Positions 8,214 through 16,264 of a stretch of 64,000 bases of DNA are shown here, piece by piece. A model generated the notes under the pieces. That model did not search any database and was not told where the DNA came from. It worked only from the letters and a program-made list of their open reading frames with translations. The position numbers were made by a program, and so were the translations under genes. The stretch lies in assembly GCF_002954225.1 (NCBI RefSeq), contig NZ_PPTH01000015.1, forward strand, positions 1 to 64,000, read 5' to 3'. The DNA is from Arthrobacter ruber. Lineage in GTDB: Bacteria > Actinomycetota > Actinomycetes > Actinomycetales > Micrococcaceae. How positions within the stretch are numbered: the first letter of the stretch is position 1; the number at the start of each line of letters is the position of its first letter.

Positions 8214-9074
8214 TCAATTGAAGACGATGGTCCGGCGCCCGTCGAGCAGCACCCGCTGCTCGGCATGCCACTGCACCGCCTGCACCAGTGCGCGCCCCTC
8301 GAGTTCACGCCCGATCGACGCCAGCTGCTCGGCCGTGCGCGCATGGTCCACGCGGATGACCTCCTGTTCGATGATCGGACCCTCGTCGAGGGCGGCGGTG
8401 ACGTAATGCGCCGTGGCGCCGATCAGCTTGACGCCGCGGGCGTGGGCCTGGTGGTACGGCCGGGCACCCTTGAACGACGGCAGGAACGAGTGGTGGATGT
8501 TGATGGCGCGCCCGCGCAGGTCCTCGCAGAGCCCGTCGCTGAGGATCTGCATGTAGCGGGCGAGGACCACGAGCTCGATGCGGTGTTCGTCCATCAGGGC
8601 GCGCAGCGCCTCCTCCGCGTCCTGCTTGGTCCCGGGTGTGACGGGGATGTGGTGGAACTCGATGCCGTAGAACGCGGCGAGGCCCTCGAGGTCGCGGTGG
8701 TTGGACACGATCACGGGGATGTCGATGGCGAGGGTGCCCGACCGGTGCTGGAACAGGAGGTCGTTGAGGCAGTGCGCGGCCTTGGAGACCATGATCAGTG
8801 TGCGGGTGCGCCGGGCGGTCTCCGCGATGGACCACTGCATGCCGAACCCGGCGGCGACTGGTTCGAGGGCTGCCCGGAGGTCCTGCAGGGTGGCCCCGGT
8901 GGTGAGTTCGACCCTCATGAAGAAGGTGCCTGTGTCGGGGCTGCCGTACTGCTGCGACTCCGTGATGTTGGCGCCGATGCCGACCAGGGCACCGGAGACG
9001 CCATGGACGATTCCTGGCCTGTCGGGGCAGGACAGCGTGAGGGAGTATGAGCTGGGTGCGTCGGGGGAGTCCAC
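8214..9074 (-). CDS. purU: formyltetrahydrofolate deformylase
   Basis: A protein of 286 aa, the usual PurU length. The N-terminal ACT domain (YSLTLSCPDRPGIV) is followed by a formyltransferase-like catalytic domain with the NIHHSFLPSFKGARPYHQA active-site block and the conserved GATAHYVT. It hydrolyses 10-formyl-THF to formate and THF, balancing one-carbon pools. The GTG start at 9074 directly abuts the stop codon of the upstream flavoprotein gene, so translation is probably coupled. It lies close to glyA and folD, which work on the same folate pool. Confidence 0.93.
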   Translation of the reverse strand: MDSPDAPSSYSLTLSCPDRPGIVHGVSGALVGIGANITESQQYGSPDTGTFFMRVELTTGATLQDLRAALEPVAAGFGMQWSIAETARRTRTLIMVSKAAHCLNDLLFQHRSGTLAIDIPVIVSNHRDLEGLAAFYGIEFHHIPVTPGTKQDAEEALRALMDEHRIELVVLARYMQILSDGLCEDLRGRAINIHHSFLPSFKGARPYHQAHARGVKLIGATAHYVTAALDEGPIIEQEVIRVDHARTAEQLASIGRELEGRALVQAVQWHAEQRVLLDGRRTIVFN

Positions 9075-10211
9075 CTAAGCCAGCGTACCGGTAGCCTCCG
9101 GGCGGGGTGCGAGGTCCCGCAGCCGGTCCATGGCCGCCATCGCGGCCGCACGGCCGGCCCTGGAGGCGCCGAGGGTGGAGGCCGACGCGCCGTAACCCAC
9201 CAGCAGGAGCCGGGGTTCCCGCGCGACCTGCACGCCGTCTGTCCGGATCCCGCCACCGGGCTCCCTCAGCCGCAGCGGTGCGAGGTGGTCCAGGGCGGCC
9301 CTGAAGCCGGTCGCCCAGAGGACGGCGTCGATGGGCTCCTCGGAGCCGTCGGCGAAGACGGCCGTGTGCTCGCGCAGCCCGGCGAGCGGCCCACGTGAGA
9401 CGAGGACGCCGGCGTCGATCCCTGCCCGGTACTGCGGGGTGAGGGGCAGCCCGGTCACCGATACCACGCTGGCGGGCGGGAGTCCCGCGCTCGTCCGGGC
9501 GCTGACCTCCGCTTCCACCTCGCGTCCCCATTCGGGGTCGAACGGACGGCGCGTGAAGGCCGGCGGGCGGCGTGTGGACCAGAGAGGGGTCGCTCCGGCC
9601 TCGGAGAGCTGCAGCAGGAACTGGGCGGCGGATGTCCCACCGCCCACCACGAGCACGCGCCGGCCCGTGAACTCGGCCGCCGACCGGAAGTCGTGCGTGT
9701 GCAACTGCCGGCCGCCGAAGACGTCGCGGCCCGGGTAGTAGGGCCAGTACGGGCGGTCCCACGTGCCCGTCGCGCTGATGACGACGTCGGTGATCCAGGT
9801 GCCGCCCGTCGTCGTGACCCGCAGGGGGCCGACGTGTCCGCCGGTGTCCTCGGACTCCACGCGGAGCACGCGGACGGGGCGGAGGACGGGCAGGGCGAAC
9901 TCGCGCTCGAACGCACCGTAGTAGCGGTTCACGACGTCGGAGGCCGGCTCGTCCGGGTCCGGCGTCGCGAGGGGGAAGCCGGGCAGGCTGTGCAGCGCGT
10001 GGGCGGCCCCGAAGGTCAGGGCGGGCCAGCGGTGGAGCCAGGCTCCGCCGGGAGCCGGATTGGCGTCGAGCACCACGAAGTCGCGGTGCGGTGCGAGGCC
10101 CCGCCTCACCAGGTGGTAGGCACTGCTCAGCCCCGCCTGGCCGGCGCCGATCACGACCACGCGCACGCGGTGCACCAACGGCTCCGCCTCGTCCTGTCCC
10201 GTCCCGCGCAT
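9075..10211 (-). CDS. flavin-containing monooxygenase-like NAD(P)-binding oxidoreductase
   Basis: A protein of 378 aa. The FAD dinucleotide fold is near the N-terminus (VVVIGAGQAGLSSAYHL). A second nucleotide loop lies in the middle (VLVVGGGTSAAQFL), and the ATG motif of the family is near the end (DAVLWATGFR). This is the architecture of small flavin-dependent monooxygenases such as the ArsO/YhiN-like and Baeyer-Villiger relatives; the substrate is unknown. The ATG at 10211 is chosen because the fold begins soon after it and GGAG lies upstream. It is co-oriented with purU with no gap between them and divergent from glyA. Confidence 0.8.
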   Translation of the reverse strand: MRGTGQDEAEPLVHRVRVVVIGAGQAGLSSAYHLVRRGLAPHRDFVVLDANPAPGGAWLHRWPALTFGAAHALHSLPGFPLATPDPDEPASDVVNRYYGAFEREFALPVLRPVRVLRVESEDTGGHVGPLRVTTTGGTWITDVVISATGTWDRPYWPYYPGRDVFGGRQLHTHDFRSAAEFTGRRVLVVGGGTSAAQFLLQLSEAGATPLWSTRRPPAFTRRPFDPEWGREVEAEVSARTSAGLPPASVVSVTGLPLTPQYRAGIDAGVLVSRGPLAGLREHTAVFADGSEEPIDAVLWATGFRAALDHLAPLRLREPGGGIRTDGVQVAREPRLLLVGYGASASTLGASRAGRAAAMAAMDRLRDLAPRPEATGTLA

Positions 10212-10333
10212 GGTCTCCGGCCTCCCAGGTCCGGCGCCGTCCGTCGGCCCGCCGTCCCACTGATCGGGAACGGCCCGGCCGTGCGCGGTATTCCGGGTCC
10301 CGGTCCCGGTGGCGACGCGGCCCGCGGTGCAGC

Positions 10334-10339
10334 TAGCAT
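10334..10339 (+). promoter_or_regulatory. -10 box of the glyA transcript
   Basis: TAGCAT lies a few bases before the first conserved stem of the ZTP riboswitch, where the aptamer's transcript would have to begin. No clear -35 hexamer is seen. Confidence 0.5.
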
Positions 10340-10452
10340 GGGAGCGTCGCGACTGGCGTAGGGTGGGCAACCACCAGGAAGCGGCGCGGAACCAGGACCT
10401 CCGGGAGGTCCTGTGTCTCCAGTGCAGACCACGGATCGCACGCCTGGGCCGC
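10340..10452 (+). promoter_or_regulatory. ZTP/ZMP (pfl) riboswitch controlling glyA
   Basis: The conserved core GTCGCGACTGGCG is followed by the hairpin GTGGGCAACCAC, then GGAAGCGGC. After a variable linker with its own hairpin (around 10393-10411) comes the pseudoknot strand CGCCTGGGC at 10441-10449. This order of elements is that of the pfl RNA, which binds the purine intermediates ZMP/ZTP and often precedes glyA, folD or purH. It should raise glyA expression when 10-formyl-THF runs short. No T-rich terminator follows, so control may act on translation or through Rho. Confidence 0.88.
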
Positions 10453-10545
10453 GGGTCACGTTTCACGTTTCGGCCGGACGGACACAGGTCCGCCGGTCTG
10501 CGACGCACGCTGACCCCTTTGCGAGACCCAGAGAAGGATCAACAG

Positions 10546-11853
10546 ATGACCACCTCGCCCATGGCGCCGTCCCACGCTGCCGCTGATTCCGTCACCAATG
10601 CGCCCCTGTCCGAGGTGGACCCGGAGATCGCCGCCGTCCTCCGCGACGAGCTCGCCCGGCAGCGGGACACCCTCGAGATGATCGCCTCGGAGAACTTCGC
10701 CCCCCGCGCCGTCCTCGAGGCCCAGGGCAGCGTCCTCACCAACAAGTACGCCGAGGGCTATCCCGGACGCCGCTACTACGGCGGGTGCGAACACGTGGAC
10801 GTGGCGGAGAACCTCGCGATCGAGCGTGTCAAGGCGCTCTTCGGGGCGGAGTTCGCCAACGTCCAGCCGCACTCCGGCGCCCAGGCCAACGCCGCCGCCC
10901 TCTCGGCGATGATCAAGCCCGGCGACAAGATCATGGGCCTTTCTCTCGCCCACGGCGGGCACCTGACCCACGGCATGAAGCTCAACTTCTCGGGCAAGCT
11001 CTACGAGGTCGCCGCCTATGGCGTGGAGGAGGACACCCACCGCCTCGACATGGAGCGCGTCCGCGAGCAGGCCCTCGCCGAGAAGCCCCAGGTCATCATC
11101 GCCGGGTGGTCGGCCTATCCGCGCCAGCTCGACTTCGCTGCCTTCCGGACCATCGCGGACGAGGTCGGCGCGCTCCTGTGGACCGACATGGCGCATTTCG
11201 CAGGCCTCGTGGCCGCCGGCGTGCACCCCAGCCCGGTCCCGCACTCCGACGTCGTCACCTCCACCGTGCACAAGACCCTCGCCGGGCCGCGCTCGGGAAT
11301 GATCCTGGCGAAGCAGGAGTGGGCCAAGAAGATCAACTCGAACGTCTTCCCCGGGCAGCAGGGCGGCCCGCTGATGCACGTCATCGCCGGCAAGGCCACG
11401 GCCTTCAAGATCGCCGGCTCCGCTGAGTTCAAGGAACGCCAGGACCGCGTGCTCGAGGGCGCGCGGATCATCGCCGAGCGCCTCACCGCGTCCGACGTCG
11501 CCGAGCACGGCGTCTCGGTCCTCACCGGCGGTACCGAGGTACACCTCGTCCTGGTGGACCTGCGCAACTCGTCCCTCGACGGCCAGCAGGCCGAGGACGT
11601 GCTGCACTCGGTCGGCATCACGGTCAACCGCAACGCCGTCCCCTTTGACCCCCGCCCGCCGATGGTCACCTCCGGCCTCCGCATCGGTACCCCGGCGCTC
11701 GCGACGCGGGGGTTCGGCGCCGCCGAGTTCACCGAGGTCGGCGAGATCATCGCCGCCGCCCTGAAGCCTTCGCCCGACGTCGAGGCCCTCCGCGCCCGGG
11801 TGTCCGCCCTCGCCGCCGACTTCCCGCTCTACCCGGGCCAGGAGGAGTGGTAG
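10546..11853 (+). CDS. glyA: serine hydroxymethyltransferase
   Basis: A protein of 435 aa of the usual length. It shows the PLP-lysine motif [11 protein letters not shown], the N-terminal MIASENF substrate loop and [11 protein letters not shown]. It interconverts serine and glycine while loading the one-carbon unit onto THF, the main source of methylene-THF. The ATG at 10546 follows GAAGGA; the frame is open upstream, but those codons lie inside the riboswitch leader. It is the first gene of a probable glyA-(small ORF)-folD transcript. Confidence 0.95.
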   Translation: MTTSPMAPSHAAADSVTNAPLSEVDPEIAAVLRDELARQRDTLEMIASENFAPRAVLEAQGSVLTNKYAEGYPGRRYYGGCEHVDVAENLAIERVKALFGAEFANVQPHSGAQANAAALSAMIKPGDKIMGLSLAHGGHLTHGMKLNFSGKLYEVAAYGVEEDTHRLDMERVREQALAEKPQVIIAGWSAYPRQLDFAAFRTIADEVGALLWTDMAHFAGLVAAGVHPSPVPHSDVVTSTVHKTLAGPRSGMILAKQEWAKKINSNVFPGQQGGPLMHVIAGKATAFKIAGSAEFKERQDRVLEGARIIAERLTASDVAEHGVSVLTGGTEVHLVLVDLRNSSLDGQQAEDVLHSVGITVNRNAVPFDPRPPMVTSGLRIGTPALATRGFGAAEFTEVGEIIAAALKPSPDVEALRARVSALAADFPLYPGQEEW

Positions 11854-12038
11854 GCCCGTTCCCGCCCGGCGCCCTGGCCTCGCAGGCCGCGGCGTCGACG
11901 GATTTCGACATCCCCGCTCGGGAGTGCTGTTTCACGGGCTGCTGCGACCGCGGCAAGGCCTTCCTGCTCGAGCAACTGGACCCGCTACCGCACGACGACG
12001 AGGACGATCCACATGAGCACGACAGCCCGCATCCTTGA
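11847..12038 (+). CDS. possible small Cys-rich protein between glyA and folD
   Basis: A frame of 63 codons fills the whole gap. Its GTG start overlaps the glyA stop and its end overlaps the folD start. The core reads [20 protein letters not shown] and is followed by an Asp/His-rich tail ([12 protein letters not shown]), a combination that could bind metal. Third positions are mostly G or C, as in the neighbouring genes. AGGAGG lies only 1 nt before the GTG, too close for normal initiation, so coupling to glyA would be needed. No family is recognised. It could also be a fortuitous frame in a GC-rich spacer. Confidence 0.4.
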   Translation: MVGPFPPGALASQAAASTDFDIPARECCFTGCCDRGKAFLLEQLDPLPHDDEDDPHEHDSPHP

Positions 12039-12906
12039 CGGCAAGGCCACCGCAGTCCTGATCAAGGCCGAACTCGCCGAGCGCGTGTCGGCGCTGCGCC
12101 AGCGCGGCGTCACGCCCGGGCTCGGGACGGTCCTCGTCGGGGACGATCCCGGCAGCGCCTCCTACGTGGCCGGCAAGCACCGCGACTGCGCCGAGGTGGG
12201 CATCACCTCGGTGCGGCGGGATCTGCCGGACACCATCACGCAGGAGGAACTCGAGGCGGTCCTCGACGAGCTGAACGCCGACGACGCGACGACCGGCTAC
12301 ATCGTGCAGCTGCCGCTCCCTGCGCATATCGACACGAACGCGATCCTCGAGCGCATCGATCCGGCGAAGGACGCCGACGGCCTGCACCCCACCAATCTGG
12401 GCAGGCTGGTGCTCAATGTCAACGCGCCCATGGAGTCGCCGCTGCCCTGCACCCCGCACGGCATCGTGGAACTCCTGCTGCGGCACGACGTCGCCCTCAA
12501 GGGCCTCGACGTGCTCGTGGTCGGGCGGGGCGTGACGGTGGGTCGTCCGCTGGGACTGCTGCTGACCCGCAAGCAGATCAACGCGACCGTGACCCTCGCG
12601 CACACCGGCACCGCGGACCTCGCCGACCACCTCGGACGCGCCGACGTCGTCGTCGCCGCCGCGGGGATACCGCACATGATCCCGGCGGAGCAGCTGAAGC
12701 CCGGAGCGATCGTGCTCGACGTGGGGGTGAGCCGCGTCGAGGACCCGGTGACGGGCAAGGCGAAGCTGACGGGCGACGTCGACCCCGCCGCGGCGTCGGT
12801 GGCCGGCTGGCTCTCCCCGAATCCCGGCGGCGTGGGCCCCATGACCCGGGCCATGCTGCTGACCAACGTCGTCGACGCCGCCGAACGCCGGGCGGCCTCC
12901 GTCTAG
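12013..12906 (+). CDS. folD: bifunctional methylene-THF dehydrogenase / methenyl-THF cyclohydrolase
   Basis: A protein of 297 aa, normal for FolD. It shows the catalytic lysine region YVAGKHRDC, the QLPLP motif, [10 protein letters not shown] and the NADP-binding [13 protein letters not shown] block. It converts methylene-THF made by GlyA to 10-formyl-THF for purine synthesis. The ATG at 12013 has GAGGA 8 nt upstream. It is probably co-transcribed with glyA and so comes under the same ZTP riboswitch. Confidence 0.94.
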   Translation: MSTTARILDGKATAVLIKAELAERVSALRQRGVTPGLGTVLVGDDPGSASYVAGKHRDCAEVGITSVRRDLPDTITQEELEAVLDELNADDATTGYIVQLPLPAHIDTNAILERIDPAKDADGLHPTNLGRLVLNVNAPMESPLPCTPHGIVELLLRHDVALKGLDVLVVGRGVTVGRPLGLLLTRKQINATVTLAHTGTADLADHLGRADVVVAAAGIPHMIPAEQLKPGAIVLDVGVSRVEDPVTGKAKLTGDVDPAAASVAGWLSPNPGGVGPMTRAMLLTNVVDAAERRAASV

Positions 12907-12923
12907 CACCGACCGGCGTCGCC

Positions 12924-12929
12924 TAGGCT
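12924..12929 (+). promoter_or_regulatory. -10 box giving a leaderless ABC-exporter transcript
   Basis: TAGGCT ends 6 nt before the GTG at 12936, so transcription should begin at or next to the start codon. No Shine-Dalgarno sequence is present. Confidence 0.55.
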
Positions 12930-12935
12930 GAGCGG

Positions 12936-13877
12936 GTGCCTACACCTCCCGCCGGTCCGCCGGTCATCTCCGCGCACCAGCTCAGCAAGCACTACGCCGA
13001 CTTCAAGGCCGTGGACGGCATCTCCTTCGAGGTCCCGGCAGGTGAGTCGTTCGGCCTGCTCGGCCCCAACGGCGCGGGCAAGTCGACCACCATGCGCATG
13101 ATCGGCGGTGTCTCCCAGCGCACCTCCGGACAGCTCACCATCATGGGCCTGGACCCGCAGGAGCACGGGCCCGAGGTGCGCGCGCACCTCGGCGTCGTGC
13201 CCCAGCAGGACAACCTCGACGAGGAACTGCGCGTGCGCGACAACCTGATCGTGTACGGACGCTACTTCGGGCTCCCCCTGAGCTACCTCAGGCCGAAGGC
13301 CGACGAGCTGCTGGAGTTCGCGCAGCTCACGGACAAGGCCGGCGCGAAGGTCGACGCCCTCTCCGGCGGCATGAAGCGGCGCCTGACCATCGCCCGCTCG
13401 CTCATCAACGAGCCGAAGATCCTCCTGCTGGACGAACCGACCACGGGCCTGGACCCGCAGGCACGGCACATCCTGTGGGACCGCCTGTTCCGGCTCAAGG
13501 AGTCCGGCGTGACCCTGATCCTCACCACGCACTACATGGACGAGGCGGAGCAGCTGTGCGACCGGCTCGTCGTGGTCGACAAGGGCCGGATCATGGCCGA
13601 GGGGTCGCCGGCGCAGCTCATCCGCGAGCACTCCACGCGCGAGGTCCTCGAGCTGCGGTTCGGGTCCGAGCGCAACACCACCGTCGCCGCGGAGCTGCAG
13701 GGGATCGGCGAGCGGCTCGAGCCGCTGCCGGACCGCGTGCTCATCTACGCGCACGACGGCGAGGCGGCGCTCGAGCAGGTGATCGCGCGCGGGCTGCGGC
13801 CTCTCACGTCCCTCGTGCGCCGGTCCTCGCTCGAGGACGTCTTCCTGCGCCTGACCGGGAGGAGCCTCGTTGACTGA
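12936..13877 (+). CDS. ABC-2 type exporter ATPase (NodI/DrrA-like)
   Basis: A protein of 313 aa with Walker A GPNGAGKST, signature ALSGGMKRR, Walker B LLLDEPTTGLDPQ and the switch histidine in LTTHYMDEAE. The C-terminal 80 residues form the accessory domain typical of DrrA/NodI ATPases. It should drive export by the two permeases encoded downstream; the substrate (drug, lipid or lipo-oligosaccharide) is not predictable. The GTG start is preceded by a -10 box at leaderless spacing. It overlaps the next gene by 8 bp. Confidence 0.9.
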   Translation: MPTPPAGPPVISAHQLSKHYADFKAVDGISFEVPAGESFGLLGPNGAGKSTTMRMIGGVSQRTSGQLTIMGLDPQEHGPEVRAHLGVVPQQDNLDEELRVRDNLIVYGRYFGLPLSYLRPKADELLEFAQLTDKAGAKVDALSGGMKRRLTIARSLINEPKILLLDEPTTGLDPQARHILWDRLFRLKESGVTLILTTHYMDEAEQLCDRLVVVDKGRIMAEGSPAQLIREHSTREVLELRFGSERNTTVAAELQGIGERLEPLPDRVLIYAHDGEAALEQVIARGLRPLTSLVRRSSLEDVFLRLTGRSLVD

Positions 13878-14745
13878 GCGCACCACCGACGGCTCGCAGG
13901 AGGCCGCCGTCCTCGCGCCGTACCGCCTGCACGCCCACAAGCCGGAGGTGTCGGCGCGCCGTGCGCGGGCGTTCGGCTCCTGGTACTACGCCGAGCACGT
14001 CCTGCGCTCGATGACCAGCTACCGCTGGACCCTGCTCGCCTCCAGCGTCGGGACCCCGGTGATGTACCTCTTCGCCATGGGCGTGGGCCTCGCCACGCTC
14101 GTGGACCGGAACGCCGGCGAAGCGTTCGGGGGCGTCAGCTACCTCGCGTTCATCGCCCCGGCCCTGCTGGCCTCGGCGACCATGATGACGGCCGCCACCG
14201 AGTTCACCTACCCCGTGATGGACGGGTTCAAGTGGAGGAGGGTCTACTACGGCCCCCATGCCTCGCCCCTGACACCGGGGCAGATCGTCAACGGCCACGT
14301 CCTGGCGGTCACGGTCCGCCTGACGGCCACGACCCTCGTGTACTTCCTGATCGTCGCGCTCTTCGGTGCTTCGCCGTCGGCCACCGGTATCGCGGCCGTG
14401 CCCGTCGCGGTGCTCAGCGGGCTGGCGTTCGGTCTGCCGCTGTTGGCCTACGCGGCGAGCATCGAGGAGGACAGGGGGCAGTTCGCCCTCGTGATGCGCT
14501 TCCTGGTGACGCCGCTGTTCCTCTTCTCCGGGACCTTCTTCCCGCTGGACACCCTCCCGGTGTTCCTCCGCTGGATCGGCTGGATCTCACCCCTGTGGCA
14601 CGGGACCGAACTCGGCCGCGCCCTCACCTACGGCCAGGACCTGCCCGCCTGGCTCGCCGCCGTCCACGTGCTGTACCTGCTGGTGCTGGCCGTCGTCGGC
14701 CTGCGCCTGGCGCGCTCCGTCTACACCAGGAGGCTCGGCAAGTGA
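13870..14745 (+). CDS. ABC-2 type exporter permease, first copy
   Basis: A protein of 291 aa with about six membrane segments and an ABC2-membrane fold (NodJ-like: RFLVTPLFLFSGTFFPLD). The start is TTG, overlapping the ATPase stop by 8 bp, with AGGAG upstream, so translation is coupled to the ATPase. It probably forms a heterodimeric channel with the next gene's product. Confidence 0.88.
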   Translation: MTERTTDGSQEAAVLAPYRLHAHKPEVSARRARAFGSWYYAEHVLRSMTSYRWTLLASSVGTPVMYLFAMGVGLATLVDRNAGEAFGGVSYLAFIAPALLASATMMTAATEFTYPVMDGFKWRRVYYGPHASPLTPGQIVNGHVLAVTVRLTATTLVYFLIVALFGASPSATGIAAVPVAVLSGLAFGLPLLAYAASIEEDRGQFALVMRFLVTPLFLFSGTFFPLDTLPVFLRWIGWISPLWHGTELGRALTYGQDLPAWLAAVHVLYLLVLAVVGLRLARSVYTRRLGK

Positions 14746-15575
14746 GTACGCAGCTCACCGCACGGGACTACGCGCTCTCGGGGTCCACGCGGCCCCTGGC
14801 GGCGCTGTACTCGCGCAACGCCAGGGCCGTGATCGCGCGCGGCCTCCTCGCCACGCGCAGCAGCAACTGGCTGATCATGGTGTCGGGCTTCTTCGAGCCG
14901 GTGCTCTACCTCGTGTCCATGGGCGTGGGGCTGGGCGCGCTCGTGGGCACGGTCGAGGGGCCGGGCGGGCAGGAGATCAGCTACGCGGCCTACATCGCGC
15001 CCGCGCTGCTCGCCGTCTCGGCGATGAACGGCGCCGTGTACGACAGCACATGGAACGTCTTCTTCAAGATGAATTTCGCGAAGCTCTACCAGGGGATGCT
15101 GTATACCTCCCTCGGCCCGTTGGACGTGGCGATCGGGGAGATCTTCCTGGCCCTGCTGCGCGGTGCCATGTATGCCACCGGGTTCACCGCGGTCATGGCG
15201 CTCATGGGGCTGATCACCACACCCGTGGCACTGCTGGTCATCCCGGCGTCGGTGCTGATCGCCTTCGGGTTCGCGTCCTTCGGGATGGGCATCACGAGCT
15301 TCATGAAGACGTTCCAGCAGATGGAGTGGATCAACTTCGTGATGCTGCCGATGTTCCTGTTCTCGGCCACCTTCTATCCGCTCAGCGTGTACCCGCAGGG
15401 CATCCAGTGGTTCATCCAGGCACTGCCCCTGTGGCACGGGGTGGAGTTGCTGCGCCAGATCAGCGTCGCGTCGTTCACGCCCGCCACGATCGTCCACCTC
15501 TGCTACTTCCTCGTGATGATCGCGGTCGGCATGCTCCTGACCACGCTGCGGTTGCGCACGCTGTTCCTGAAGTAG
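14742..15575 (+). CDS. ABC-2 type exporter permease, second copy
   Basis: A protein of 277 aa with six predicted membrane segments, related to the preceding permease (MLPMFLFSATFYPLS, LPLWHGVELLR). The GTG start overlaps the preceding stop in a GTGA arrangement. The two paralogous permeases plus one ATPase make a complete ABC-2 exporter. The stop lies 2 bp from the convergent sortase gene, leaving no room for a separate terminator. Confidence 0.88.
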   Translation: MSTQLTARDYALSGSTRPLAALYSRNARAVIARGLLATRSSNWLIMVSGFFEPVLYLVSMGVGLGALVGTVEGPGGQEISYAAYIAPALLAVSAMNGAVYDSTWNVFFKMNFAKLYQGMLYTSLGPLDVAIGEIFLALLRGAMYATGFTAVMALMGLITTPVALLVIPASVLIAFGFASFGMGITSFMKTFQQMEWINFVMLPMFLFSATFYPLSVYPQGIQWFIQALPLWHGVELLRQISVASFTPATIVHLCYFLVMIAVGMLLTTLRLRTLFLK

Positions 15576-15577
15576 CG

Positions 15578-16252
15578 TCAGACCACCAGGGTCGCGTAGA
15601 CCACGTAGTTGTCGTCGAACTCGCCCGTGTCCGGGTTGTAGCCGTCGCAGGTGATGAGGCGCAGCTCCGAGCCCGGCGTGTTGCCGTACACCGTGAGGGT
15701 GGGGAACTCGTCCTTCTCGTAGGCCTCGCCGCGCTGGAACTCGAAGACAGCCGTGGTCCCGTCCTCCCGGATCACGTTGATGCGGTCACCGGTCCTCAGG
15801 GCACGGAGGTCGGCGAAGACGCCCTTGCCGCCGTCGGTGGCGTTCACATGCCCGAGCATCACCGCGGGGCCGCGGTCACCGGGGGTGGGGGACTGGTTGT
15901 ACCAGCTCGCGGGGGCGCCCGGGCCGTCCGGCGGGACCTCGAGGCTCCGGTTCTCGCGCAGGCCGAGGCTCAGCAGGTCCGTGCGGACATCGATCGACGG
16001 GATCTCCAGCGTCACCGGCGCGGAGGCGGGAAGCACCGCGGGTGCGTCGGGAGCCGGGGAAACGGCGGGGGCCGGAGGAGCGGCGGGGGCCGGGGGAGCG
16101 GTGGACGGCGTGGGCGTGCTCGCCGGGCTACTGGCCGCCGGGGATGCCGGAGCAGGTCCGGGGGCGTCGGTGCCGCACCCGGCGATGAGGAGAAGAACGG
16201 CCACCGCCGGGGCCGTGAAGCCCCAGCGGTGGCCGATCGCCTTACTGGTCAC
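15578..16252 (-). CDS. class F sortase, predicted lipoprotein, expected catalytic Arg not seen
   Basis: A protein of 224 aa. The N-terminal hydrophobic segment ends LLLIAGCG, a lipobox with Cys26, and is followed by a long Pro/Ala/Ser spacer. The sortase fold starts near residue 85. The catalytic histidine is in MLGHVN and the cysteine in LRLITCDG. Class F enzymes usually carry an arginine shortly after the cysteine (in a YRDN-like segment); here the matching stretch reads EFDDNYVVYA and no Arg follows the Cys. By family it joins surface proteins to the cell wall. The GTG start lies 12 bp after the CHRD gene, its likely substrate. No good Shine-Dalgarno, so coupling is probable. Confidence 0.82.
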   Translation of the reverse strand: MTSKAIGHRWGFTAPAVAVLLLIAGCGTDAPGPAPASPAASSPASTPTPSTAPPAPAAPPAPAVSPAPDAPAVLPASAPVTLEIPSIDVRTDLLSLGLRENRSLEVPPDGPGAPASWYNQSPTPGDRGPAVMLGHVNATDGGKGVFADLRALRTGDRINVIREDGTTAVFEFQRGEAYEKDEFPTLTVYGNTPGSELRLITCDGYNPDTGEFDDNYVVYATLVV

Positions 16253-16264
16253 GAGGGACCAGGA

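Noticed and set aside
10340-10452. Possible folate (THF) riboswitch before glyA
   Set aside because: The GACTGGCG core and distal CGCCTGGGC pseudoknot fit the ZTP class; THF riboswitch elements were not seen.
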